Part shown: piece after piece, positions 30,620 to 39,516 of the stretch
Position numbering within the stretch: the first letter of the stretch is position 1
How the letters are laid out: each line of letters starts with the position of its first letter
NCBI GenBank assembly: GCA_050948785.1
Contig: JBMNEM010000001.1
Location: 62,001 to 126,000 of the forward strand
DNA length: 64,000 bases
Direction: 5' to 3'
DNA from: JAAZMI01 sp050948785
GTDB taxonomy: Bacteria; Bacillota; Dethiobacteria; DTU022; UBA8154
Made by a program: the position numbers and the translations under genes
The notes under the pieces: generated by a model
What the model was told of the DNA's origin: nothing
Database searches by the model: none
What the model saw: only the letters and a program-made list of their open reading frames with translations

Positions 30620-32300
30620 AAGCGGGTGGCCCCGGCCCGGACAGCTGCAGGAAACGATTCCCACCCCGGTGAATAAAACAGGCTCCTGGAGGTTTTTAAC
30701 GCCTGTACGCCGGGAAAATAATTCACCCTGCCGGTTATTGTGCCCGCTGGAAAACGGGATACCCCGCTGGATGAACAAGATTCGGGAGGGGGACTGGCAG
30801 GGGGCCTGGCAGATCATGCAGGAGTACAATCCTTTCCCGGCGATTACCGGGTATGTCTGCTACCGTTTCTGTCAGGAAAAATGCCACCGCGGTTTATGGG
30901 ATGAGCCGGTGGCCATCCGCGAGGTGGAGAAGGCTATCGGGCTCTGGCGCCACAAAAATTACCGGCCGGGCGGAACAGGCCTGAACGGCCGGGGTAAAAT
31001 ACCGGGAAGTAAAAAAGTGGCCATCGTCGGCTCCGGGCCTGCCGGGTTGAGCTGTGCTTATTATCTGCGGCGGCAGGGAGCGGCGGTCACTGTTTTCGAG
31101 AAGATGCCCCTGGCCGGCGGGCTTCTGGCCACGGGTATTCCGGAATACCGCCTGCCCCGGAGCGTCTTAAAAAAAGAGCTGGAAATTCTGGAGGCAGAGG
31201 GTATTGTTTTCAAGACCGGCCTGGAGGTGGGCCGGGATGTCAGCCTGCCGGAGTTACAGGATCAATTTGACGCCATTTTGCTTGCTGTCGGCGCACAGCA
31301 AAGCAGGTGGCTGCGGATCAAGGGAGAAGAGCTGCCCGGTGTTGCCGGGGCTCTGGAAATTTTACGGGATATTCACCTGGGGAGGCGGAAAGAGATTGCG
31401 GGGCGTGTGGTTGTTGTCGGTGGTGGCAACGCGGCTGTGGATGCCGCCTGTATGGCCAGGCTGCAAGGTGCCAGGGAGGTAAACCTTCTCTACCGGCGTT
31501 CCCGGGAGGAGATGCCCGCTCACCCTGATGAAATAAAGGTTGCTGCAGAAGCCGGGGTAAATTTTATTTTTCAAACGGTTTTGCAGGAGATCTGCGGCGG
31601 GGGGCAGGTGCAGAAAGTGCGTGCTGTACGTGCCGCTCCTTCCCGGAGGGGGGAGCGCCTGCAGGTTCTTCCCGAAACAGCTTTTGAACTGGAATGCGAC
31701 CTGCTTATCGTTGCTGCCGGCCAGGATAGTAATCTTCCGGAGCTGTCCTCTTCACTCCAGAACCTGCCGCTTAAAGAAAAAGGGGAGGGGCTGGCCCGGG
31801 GCTGCTTGAATGAGGAAAGCAGCATGTTTGCAGCCGGAGATGCCCTGACCGGCCCGGCCAGTGTTGCGGCGGCTATTTTTGGCGGCCGTAAGGCAGCGCT
31901 GCTGCTTCTTCGTGCCCTGGGGGAGCAGCCGGAAACTTCGGCAGCTGTTCCACCCATGCAATACTCCGGTGGGCTGCCGGAAACTTCAATAGCTGTTCCG
32001 GGCATTGCTGCACCGCTGCACGGCCCTCAGGAGGCGGTCCGCTATGACGATTTAAACTCTTATCTCTACCCGCGGCAGGGCCGTCTGGCTGCGCCGCAGC
32101 AGGAGGCCGGGCGCTGTTTTAGTTGTGGAACGTGCAGCAGGTGCGGGGTTTGTTGGGTTTTTTGCCCCGAACCGGCTGTGGAGGAGTCAGATGGCGATTT
32201 CCAGATCCTTTTGGATTATTGCAAGGGCTGCGGAATTTGTGCTGCGGAGTGCCCGGCGGGGGCTTTGGTTATGGAGGAGGTACGCAGTGATGGAACGTAA
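30603..32300 (+). CDS. GltD-like flavoprotein fused to a PorD-type ferredoxin
   Basis: A 565-residue protein. An N-terminal GltD-type Fe-S region (CRLLCPLENGIPRWM, CYRFCQEKCHRG) is followed by an FAD motif (VAIVGSGPAGLSCAYYLRRQ, about 138), an NAD(P) motif (VVVVGGGNAAVDAACMARLQ, about 272) and a C-terminal two-cluster ferredoxin (CFSCGTCSRCGVCWVFCP, CKGCGICAAECPAGAL). The last part replaces the separate delta subunit of POR complexes. The fusion would let the 2-oxoacid oxidoreductase exchange electrons with NAD(P)H directly. AGGAGG lies before ATG 30603. Residues 438-480 hold a repeated ETS(A/I)AVP segment of low complexity. Confidence 0.88.
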   Translation: MQFSSESGWPRPGQLQETIPTPVNKTGSWRFLTPVRRENNSPCRLLCPLENGIPRWMNKIREGDWQGAWQIMQEYNPFPAITGYVCYRFCQEKCHRGLWDEPVAIREVEKAIGLWRHKNYRPGGTGLNGRGKIPGSKKVAIVGSGPAGLSCAYYLRRQGAAVTVFEKMPLAGGLLATGIPEYRLPRSVLKKELEILEAEGIVFKTGLEVGRDVSLPELQDQFDAILLAVGAQQSRWLRIKGEELPGVAGALEILRDIHLGRRKEIAGRVVVVGGGNAAVDAACMARLQGAREVNLLYRRSREEMPAHPDEIKVAAEAGVNFIFQTVLQEICGGGQVQKVRAVRAAPSRRGERLQVLPETAFELECDLLIVAAGQDSNLPELSSSLQNLPLKEKGEGLARGCLNEESSMFAAGDALTGPASVAAAIFGGRKAALLLLRALGEQPETSAAVPPMQYSGGLPETSIAVPGIAAPLHGPQEAVRYDDLNSYLYPRQGRLAAPQQEAGRCFSCGTCSRCGVCWVFCPEPAVEESDGDFQILLDYCKGCGICAAECPAGALVMEEVRSDGT

Positions 32301-33447
32301 ACTTTTAAATGGCAACCAGGCGGCTGCTCTGGCGGTAAAACTTTCGCGGGTACAGGTGGTCTGTGCTTATCCCATCACTCCCCAAACCTCTCTGGTTGAA
32401 AGTATCGCTGCCATGTGGGCGCAGGGTGATTTTTCCGGGGAATACGTCAGCGTGGAATCCGAATACTCTGCTCTGGCCTATCTTATCGGGGCGTCGTATG
32501 CCGGAGCGCGTACTTTTACAGCCACTTCCAGCCAGGGCCTGGCTTATATGCATGAGCTGCTGCACTGGGCTGCCGGGGCTCGCCTGCCGATAGTGATGGT
32601 CAATGCCAGTCGTGCTCTGGGAGCGCCCTGGAGCCTGGAGCCGGATCATTTGGACAGTCTTGCGCAGCGCGATACGGGGTGGATACAGTTTTATTGTGCC
32701 GATGTTCAGGAAATACTGGATACGCTCATCCTCTCTTTCCGGTTGGTGGAAGAAACAAGAATTCCCTGCATGGTCATTTACGATGGTTTTGTGCTTTCAC
32801 ATACTTTTGAAGTGGTGGAGCTTCCGGATCAAAAGCAGGCCGATGCCTTTTTACCTGCGCCGCCGGACAGAGCGGCCTTGCAGACGGATCAGCCGCAAAA
32901 TCTCCAGGCAGTTACGGATTTTCGTTACCTGTCTCGCGTTTTGCAGGAGCGTCATCTCGATATGTTGCAGGTTCTTAGGGTTACAAAAAAGCTCACGCAG
33001 CAATATACAGAGATTTTTGGCCGGGATTATCCGCTGGTCGAAGCCTGTGAGTTGGAGGAAGCCGGCACGGTTATTGTTGCCGCCGGTTCTGCAGCGCAAA
33101 CGGTCAGGAGTGTTCTGCCTTCCCTGAATGATCAGGACGGCAAAAAAGGGCTATTACGCCTGCGGCTTTTCCGGCCCTTACCGGAGGAGGAGATCATCTC
33201 CCTGCTCGCCCAGCCGCACATTCAAAAGATTGTGGTCATCGATCGCGATATTTCTGCCGGATTAGGCGGGATTTTTGCCCAGGAACTGCGTGCTCTTTTA
33301 CAGGGGAGCTCTTTCCAGGGAAAAATTTATGAACTGAACACTGCCGGGGGTATAGATCTTACACCGCAGCTGCTGCGCCGGGGGCTGGAGGCCGTCGCCG
33401 CAAGCAGCGGTGAGCGGGGCAAGATTATCTGGGGGGTGGATCTGTGA
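32290..33447 (+). CDS. 2-oxoacid:ferredoxin oxidoreductase, alpha subunit
   Basis: A 385-residue protein with the POR alpha N-terminal domain: LLNGNQAAALAVKLSRVQVV, CAYPITPQTSLVESIA, and FTATSSQGLAYMHELLHWAA. A transketolase C-like domain follows from about 260 (VIVAAGSAAQTVRSVL). ATG 32290 overlaps the end of the flavoprotein gene by 11 bases, with GGAGG upstream. The longer frame from 32125 is antiphase to the ferredoxin domain and not real. Thr in TPQT and the YPITP motif contact thiamine diphosphate in the family. Confidence 0.92.
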   Translation: MERKLLNGNQAAALAVKLSRVQVVCAYPITPQTSLVESIAAMWAQGDFSGEYVSVESEYSALAYLIGASYAGARTFTATSSQGLAYMHELLHWAAGARLPIVMVNASRALGAPWSLEPDHLDSLAQRDTGWIQFYCADVQEILDTLILSFRLVEETRIPCMVIYDGFVLSHTFEVVELPDQKQADAFLPAPPDRAALQTDQPQNLQAVTDFRYLSRVLQERHLDMLQVLRVTKKLTQQYTEIFGRDYPLVEACELEEAGTVIVAAGSAAQTVRSVLPSLNDQDGKKGLLRLRLFRPLPEEEIISLLAQPHIQKIVVIDRDISAGLGGIFAQELRALLQGSSFQGKIYELNTAGGIDLTPQLLRRGLEAVAASSGERGKIIWGVDL

Positions 33448-34370
33448 TGTTACATACATTGGTAGGCGATTTTGCCCGCAAAGAATTCATGTTAAACGGG
33501 CACAATGGTTGTGCGGGGTGCGGCCCGGCGTTGGCCGTGCGCTATCTGGTCAAGGTTTCCGGACAGGAGGCGGTCATTGTTATCCCCGCCTCCTGCTGGA
33601 GCATTATCTCAGGGGTGGAACCTTTCCGCTCCCTGGAAACGGTTGTCCTGCACTGTCCTTTCCCCTCCGCTGCTTCGACAGGGGCAGGCATCAAAAAAGG
33701 CCTGGAAGCTGTGGGGGATACCCGGACTCAGGTAATCGTCCTGGCAGGGGATGGGGCTACATTTGATATCGGTTTGCAGGGCCTTTCCGGTGTGGCGGAG
33801 CGCAACGAAGATTTGATCTATGTCTGTTATGATAATGAAGCCTACATGAACACGGGGACGCAGAGAAGCTCGGCCAGCCCCTACGGCTCCCTTTCCACGA
33901 CCACACCTGCCCCGAGGGTAAAAAGCAGCCCCAAAAAAGAGATCATGAAAATTATGGCCGCCCACAGGATCCCTTATGCCGCCACAGCGACAGTTGCCTA
34001 TCCCGGGGACTTGGTGGCCAAGATGCGGCGGGCCATGCAGGTCAGGGGCTTTCGTTTTCTGCACATTTTTACCCCCTGTATGCAGGGCTGGGGCAGTCCC
34101 GTTGAGTTCACGGTCAGGCTTTCCCGCCTGGCAGTGTTGACCCGACTTTTCCCTCTTTATGAGGTGGAAGATGGCGTGCGTTACCGGATCAGTTATTTCC
34201 CGGAGGAATATATTCCTGTCCAGGATTACCTGCAGGGGCAGAAACGTTTTTCTTACCTGGAGGAGCAGCAGATTGAAATGCTCCAAAAAAACGTGGACCG
34301 CGGGTGGCAGGAACTCTGCCAACAGGCCGGGGTGGAACCCACGCTTCCCGAGGACTGTCCCAGCAGTTGA
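33447..34370 (+). CDS. 2-oxoacid:ferredoxin oxidoreductase, beta subunit (TPP-binding)
   Basis: A 307-residue protein. Cluster-binding cysteines CAGCGP near residue 22 and the TPP/Mg motif LAGDGATFDIGLQGLSG...DNEAYMNTG (about 105-140) are present, followed by the family's GTQRSSASPYG and the conserved C-terminal Cys in HIFTPCMQGW. The ATG overlaps the alpha stop (TGATG). The order gamma - GltD/delta - alpha - beta is complete, so this is a whole enzyme. The 3' side is a REP-like repeat array rather than a terminator. Confidence 0.92.
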   Translation: MLHTLVGDFARKEFMLNGHNGCAGCGPALAVRYLVKVSGQEAVIVIPASCWSIISGVEPFRSLETVVLHCPFPSAASTGAGIKKGLEAVGDTRTQVIVLAGDGATFDIGLQGLSGVAERNEDLIYVCYDNEAYMNTGTQRSSASPYGSLSTTTPAPRVKSSPKKEIMKIMAAHRIPYAATATVAYPGDLVAKMRRAMQVRGFRFLHIFTPCMQGWGSPVEFTVRLSRLAVLTRLFPLYEVEDGVRYRISYFPEEYIPVQDYLQGQKRFSYLEEQQIEMLQKNVDRGWQELCQQAGVEPTLPEDCPSS

Positions 34371-34783
34371 CCAACCACGAGGCTCGTCCCCGCGGTTGGT
34401 GCCTGCGGTTGATCTCAGCTGCTGGTGTCTGTGTCAGGACCAACCACAAGGTACGTCCCCGCGGCTGGTCATTTAAAAAAAGCCTCTGTTCCGAAAGTTT
34501 GGTTTGCCACCAAAGAATATGGAACGAAGGCTTTTTGCCAGATAAACAAATGGATTTTGTTAAAGCAACCTAATATCAATCAGTTTAAGGGGCTTACGGC
34601 CCAGCCACAAGGACCGCCCCCGCGGTTGGCAATTTAAGACCAACCACAAGGCCCGTCCCCGCGGTTGGCCCCGCGGTTGGCCGAGGACTGTCCCAACCAC
34701 GAGCAACCACGAGAACCGTCCCCGCGTCACCCAATTTAACACCAACCACAAGGTACGTCCCCGCGGTTGGTGCCCGCGGTTGG
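34371..34783. repeat. Array of REP-like repeats (reverse orientation)
   Basis: Full copies of CCAACCACAAGGTACGTCCC + CGCGGTTGG (or close variants) lie at 34371-34399, 34440-34468, 34601-34629, 34640-34668 and 34742-34770. Partial or degenerate copies lie at 34669-34680, 34693-34726 and 34773-34783. All have the same orientation, opposite to the copies at 15886, 15917, 19859 and 52384. The array fills the gap between two convergent genes. Confidence 0.92.
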
Positions 34784-34792
34784 TGTTAAACT

Positions 34793-36107
34793 CTATAACA
34801 CTTTTTCCAGCAGTTTTGCCATTTGCGGCGTACCCAGTTCTTCCAGTGTGTATTTGACCCTCACGGCGGGCTTCTGTAGAGACATGATCCGTCGCAGGTC
34901 AATGGGGGTGCCAATGATGACTACCTCAGCCGGCGAGTTGTTGATGGTCTGTTCCAGTTCCTCAATCTGGGTTTTGCCGTAACCCATTGCCGGCAGCAGC
35001 CGGGAGAGGTGGGTGTACTTAGCAAAGGTGCCACGGATACTGCCTACCGCATACGGCCGGGGGTCAATCAATTCACTGACGCCCGATTTTTCGGCTGCGA
35101 GCACGCCGGCACCGTAAGCCATGCCGCCGTGGGTCAGCGTGGGCCCGTCCTCCACGACCAGGACCTTCTTGCCCCGGACCAATTCAGGCTGCTCGACAGT
35201 GATCGGTGAATTGGTCATGATGATTTTGGCGGTGGGGTTGTTTTTGGCAACAGCTTCCTTTACTGCTTCCACCTTGGCGGGGTCCGCCGAGTCAATTTTA
35301 TTAATAATGGCGATGTCTGCCATGCGCAGGTTGGTTTCGCCGGGGTGGTAACCGGTCTCGTGTCCGGCACGGTGCGGATCAACGATGACGATGTGCAGAT
35401 CGGAGACATAGAAGGGAAGATCGTTGTTGCCCCCGTCCCAAAGGATTATCATCGGCTTCTTCTTCTGCCTGGCGCAGGATCAACTCGTAGTCAACTCCGG
35501 CGTAGACGGCGATCCCCTGGTCGATATGGGGCTCGAATTCTTCTCTTTCCTCGATTGTGCACTTGAACTTGTCTAAATCTGCATAACTGGCAAATCTCAT
35601 GGCCACCTGTTCGTCCAGGTTGCCGTAGGGCATCGGGTGGCGGATTACGGCCACCTTTTTACCGGCGTCTGTGAGTATTTGGGCAATGTACCTGGTGGTC
35701 TGGCTTTTCCCGCCGCCGGTCCTTACTGCCGTTATCGCCACTACTTTACGTTTGGACCGGAGCATGGTCGTTTTGGGCCCCATCAACCTGAAGTCTGCTC
35801 CGCAGGCTAAAACCAAAGATGCTTTGTGCATGATTTCCTCATGAGAAACGTCACTGTAAGCAAAAATCACCTGGTCCACAGCATGCTTTTTGATCAATGC
35901 CGGCAGTTCCTCTTCCGCATGGATGGGGATGCCTTCCGGGTAGTCTTTTCCAGCCAGTCCAGGGGGATATTGCCTTCCTTCTATATCCGGAATCTGGGCA
36001 GCGGTGAAGGCCACTACCCGGTAGGCCGGATTGTTTCGGAAGTAAGTGTTGAAGTTATGGAAATCCCTTCCTGCTGCGCCCATAATAATCACTTTATTTA
36101 CTTTCAT
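34793..36107 (-). pseudogene. Cyclic 2,3-diphosphoglycerate synthetase-like GTPase, frameshifted
   Basis: Two overlapping minus frames make one protein of about 438 residues. Frame A (36107-35379) has an N-terminal Rossmann-like part (KVIIMGAAGRDFHNFNTYFR) and a P-loop region (VVAITAVRTGGGKSQTTRYI). After YELILRQAEEEAD it goes out of frame. Frame B (35452-34793) starts IILWDGGNNDLPFYVSDLHI and continues HRAGHETGYHPGETNLRMAD and INKID. One extra base near 35447 explains the break. Members in Bacillota are annotated as cyclic-2,3-diphosphoglycerate synthetase-like; their real substrate is unclear. AGGGGTGG precedes ATG 36107. The next gene upstream is carB on the same strand. Confidence 0.7.
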
Positions 36108-36260
36108 AAAAGTCCACCCCTTTGTATTTTATGATCCGCGACCGACCTTCTTTTTTTACCAGAGCCAGCCGCCTGTCTCCATCCCGGATTCTGCTGCCCG
36201 GCTCGCAGAACAGCCAACCCCGGGAACTCTAGGGGCCGCGCCAGGCAGGAAAACGGGCCT

Positions 36261-39200
36261 TTATTCCGGCTTGAGGGCCAGATACTCCTGGAGGGAAAGA
36301 ACGCCGTGGTCTTCCCCTACTCTCAGTTCCTCCAAAATTTTTCCTGCAGCCAGGGCAGTGTCCAGGGAGGTGAAGCAGGGAATATTGTGTTCGGCTGCGG
36401 CCCGGCGGATACGGAAGCCGTCCGTATGGGGCATTTTCCCTTTTGTTAAGGTATTGATCACCAGGTTGATCTCCCCGGAGTGAATAAGATCGAGAACATG
36501 CGGAGAACCTTCACGGATCTTGTTCACGCGTTTTACCTTAAAGCCGGCTTCTTCCAGGAAAAGAGCTGTTCCCCTGGTGGCATATATTTCAAATTCCATC
36601 GCGGAAAGCTTTTGAATTAAAGTGAGCACCTCTTTTTTATCTTTGTCGGCAATCGTGACCAGGATATTGCCGCAGGGAGGCAGATTGAATTCCGCAGCCA
36701 GCAGGGCCTTATAAAGAGCATGGGGAAGGTGCCTGTTAATGCCCAGGACTTCACCCGTGGATTTCATTTCCGGGCCCAGCGAGGTTTCCAGCCGGTAAAG
36801 CTTGGCAAAGGAAAACACGGGCGCTTTTACACCGGTGAAAGGCAGCGGGTCAAGGAGCCCTCCCCGATAGCCCAGGTCGGCGATTGTTTTACCCAGGGAG
36901 ATCTTTGTGGCCAGGTTGATGATCGGCACCCCGGTTACTTTGCTCAGGAAGGGGACCGTCCGGCTGGAGCGGGGGTTGACCTCGATGACGTAGAGAACAT
37001 TTTCGTGGTAAACATATTGTATGTTCAGGCAGCCCTTGATCTTCAGAGCCAGGGCCAGTTTGGTTGTATTGGACACGAGTTTTTGCTGCAGCCGGGGGGA
37101 AACGTTTACCGGTGGATAAACAGCGATGCTGTCTCCGGAGTGAATACCGGCTTTTTCAATATGTTCCATAATCCCGGGAATAAGGCATTCCCGGCCGTCA
37201 GCAATGGCGTCTGTTTCCAGCTCGATACCCCTGAGGTATTGGTCAATAAGCACCGGGTGATGGGGTGAAACATTGACTGCCGAGGTCATATATTCCCGTA
37301 AATCCCTGCTGTTGTAGACGATCTCCATGGCACGTCCGCCCAGGACATAGGAGGGGCGGACCAGAACAGGGTAACCGATTTCCCGGGCAATCCTTTCCGC
37401 ATGTTCCACGGTCACGGCTGTACCCCCGCGGGGGCGCGGGATATCCAAATCTTCCAAAAGCGCATCAAAACGACGGCGGTTTTCCGCCGCGTCAATATCT
37501 TCAACGGCGGTGCCGATAATCTCAACTCCTGTTTCAACCAGGGGTTCGGCCAGGTTGATGGCTGTTTGGCCGCCAAATTGAACCACGGCACCCCGGGGTT
37601 CCTCGGCCTGAATGACATGGAGGACGTCTTCCAGGACAAGGGGTTCAAAATAAAGGCGGTCCGAGGTATCAAAGTCCGTGCTGACCGTTTCCGGATTGTT
37701 GTTGATGAAGATCGATTCAAAGCCTTCTTCTTTCAGGGCCCAGGCGGCATGCACGGAACAATAATCGAATTCAATGCCCTGCCCGATGCGGATCGGCCCC
37801 GCACCCAGGACGACGACCTTTTTGTTGGTCGAAGGCCGGACCTCGTTTTCCCGGTCATAGGTAGAGTAATAATAGGGGGTTGCCGCCTCAAACTCTGCAG
37901 CGCAGGTATCGACCATTTTATAAACCGGTCGGATGTCATGCTTTTGTCTTAAGGAGCGGACTTCTTTTTCGGTTGTCCCGGTCAGTTCAGCAATGGCCTG
38001 GTCGGCAAAGCCGTTATATTTGGCGGAAAAAAGCAGCTTTTTGTGTAAACCGTCTTTCCCGCTGGTCCTCAGCTTGTTTTCCAGGTGGATGATCTCCACT
38101 ATTTTGTGCAGGAAGAAAGGATCAATTTTGGAGAGATAATTGATCTCCACCAGGGAAATTCCCCGGCGTATGGCCTCGGCAACAGCAAAGAGGCGGCGGT
38201 CGGTAGGGGAGGAGAGTTCTTTTCTCAGGGCACCAAAGGTCATATTTTTTAATTCCGGCAGTTCCAAATGGAAAAGATCTATCTCCAACGAGCGGACTGC
38301 TTTTAGCAGGGCCTCCTGGAAAGAACGGCCCAAGGCCATTACTTCCCCGGTAGATTTCATCTGTGTTCCCAATTTGCGCTCGGCATGGGCAAATTTATCA
38401 AAAGGCCAACGGGGAAACTTCACCACGCAATAATCAAGGGAAGGTTCAAAACAGGCCAATGTTTTGTCAGTAACCGTGTTTTTAATCTCATCCAGCTGCA
38501 GCCCGATCGCTATTTTACTGGCTACTTTGGCAATGGGGTAACCGGTAGCTTTGGAGGCCAGGGCGCTGGAGCGGCTGACCCGGGGGTTTACTTCAATGAC
38601 GTAGTATTGAAAGCTGTTGGTATCCAGGCCGAACTGGACATTGCAACCTCCTTCGATTCCCAGGGCTTGAATGATTTTCAGGGAGGCGTTACGCAGCATG
38701 CGGTATTCGCGGCTGCTCAGGGTCAAAGCCGGGGCCACGACGATGCTATCCCCGGTGTGGATGCCCATCGGGTCGACGTTTTCCATACTGCAGATTGTGA
38801 TGCAGTTGCCGGCACCATCCCGCATCACCTCAAACTCCACCTCTTTCCAGCCGGCGACGCTTTTTTCGATGAGCAGCTGGTGTATGGGGCTGTTTTTTAA
38901 ACCGCGGCGCGCTACTTCCCGCAGCTCATCTGCATCTTTAGCCATACCCCCGCCGGTACCGCCCAAGGTATAGGCGGGCCGCACGATCACGGGATAACCG
39001 ATCTCGGCAGCCAACTGTAAAGCATCCTCGAGGCTGGAGACGATGGCGCTGGGGGGTACGGGTTCCCCGATTTCCTCCATGACCTGCTTAAATTTTTCCC
39101 GGTCTTCTGCCTTTTCTATTGCTTCCAAAGGGGTTCCCAGAAGCTGGATCTGCAGGCGTTCCAACACGCCCTGCCGGGCCACTTCCCTGGTTATATTCAA

Positions 39201-39485
39201 ACCAATCTGACCACCCAAAGTGGGCAAAAGCCCATCGGGTCTTTCTCTTTCCAAAACCTGTGTGATAAATTTTGGCGTGAGCGGTTCCAGGTAAACGCGA
39301 TCGGCCATATTGATATCCGTCATAATGGTTGCCGGGTTGCTGTTGACCAGGATCACTTCCAGGCCTTCTTCCTTCAGGGCGCGGCAGGCCTGGGAACCGG
39401 CATAATCAAATTCAGCTGCTTGGCCAATGACAATGGGCCCGGAACCGATTACCATGATTTTTTTAATGCGTGGATTTAGGGGCAT
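36261..39485 (-). CDS. carB: Carbamoyl-phosphate synthase large chain
   Basis: 1074 residues, the normal length. Two homologous ATP-grasp halves (IMVIGSGPIVIGQAAEFDYA at the N-terminus; VVLGAGPIRIGQGIEFDYCS at about 560) catalyse bicarbonate phosphorylation and carbamate phosphorylation, and an MGS-like allosteric domain ends the protein (about 935 on: NILVTIADKDKKEVLTLIQK). ATP-grasp motifs VRPAYTLGGTGGG and VRPSYVLGGRAME are intact, so the synthetase itself should work. It makes carbamoyl phosphate for pyrimidines and arginine and forms a complex with CarA. 31 bases separate it from carA, in one operon. Confidence 0.96.
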   Translation of the reverse strand: MPLNPRIKKIMVIGSGPIVIGQAAEFDYAGSQACRALKEEGLEVILVNSNPATIMTDINMADRVYLEPLTPKFITQVLERERPDGLLPTLGGQIGLNITREVARQGVLERLQIQLLGTPLEAIEKAEDREKFKQVMEEIGEPVPPSAIVSSLEDALQLAAEIGYPVIVRPAYTLGGTGGGMAKDADELREVARRGLKNSPIHQLLIEKSVAGWKEVEFEVMRDGAGNCITICSMENVDPMGIHTGDSIVVAPALTLSSREYRMLRNASLKIIQALGIEGGCNVQFGLDTNSFQYYVIEVNPRVSRSSALASKATGYPIAKVASKIAIGLQLDEIKNTVTDKTLACFEPSLDYCVVKFPRWPFDKFAHAERKLGTQMKSTGEVMALGRSFQEALLKAVRSLEIDLFHLELPELKNMTFGALRKELSSPTDRRLFAVAEAIRRGISLVEINYLSKIDPFFLHKIVEIIHLENKLRTSGKDGLHKKLLFSAKYNGFADQAIAELTGTTEKEVRSLRQKHDIRPVYKMVDTCAAEFEAATPYYYSTYDRENEVRPSTNKKVVVLGAGPIRIGQGIEFDYCSVHAAWALKEEGFESIFINNNPETVSTDFDTSDRLYFEPLVLEDVLHVIQAEEPRGAVVQFGGQTAINLAEPLVETGVEIIGTAVEDIDAAENRRRFDALLEDLDIPRPRGGTAVTVEHAERIAREIGYPVLVRPSYVLGGRAMEIVYNSRDLREYMTSAVNVSPHHPVLIDQYLRGIELETDAIADGRECLIPGIMEHIEKAGIHSGDSIAVYPPVNVSPRLQQKLVSNTTKLALALKIKGCLNIQYVYHENVLYVIEVNPRSSRTVPFLSKVTGVPIINLATKISLGKTIADLGYRGGLLDPLPFTGVKAPVFSFAKLYRLETSLGPEMKSTGEVLGINRHLPHALYKALLAAEFNLPPCGNILVTIADKDKKEVLTLIQKLSAMEFEIYATRGTALFLEEAGFKVKRVNKIREGSPHVLDLIHSGEINLVINTLTKGKMPHTDGFRIRRAAAEHNIPCFTSLDTALAAGKILEELRVGEDHGVLSLQEYLALKPE

Positions 39486-39516
39486 CGTAAGGAAGCACCT
39501 CCTTTAGCCTGAATTT

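Noticed and set aside
32125..32289. N-terminal extension of the 2-oxoacid oxidoreductase alpha subunit
   Set aside because: It reads a wrong frame through the ferredoxin cysteines of the upstream gene; ATG 32290 has the proper ribosome site and family N-terminus.
34371..34783. REP-like cluster as a CRISPR array
   Set aside because: Spacing between copies is irregular and copies are also scattered singly in both orientations elsewhere.
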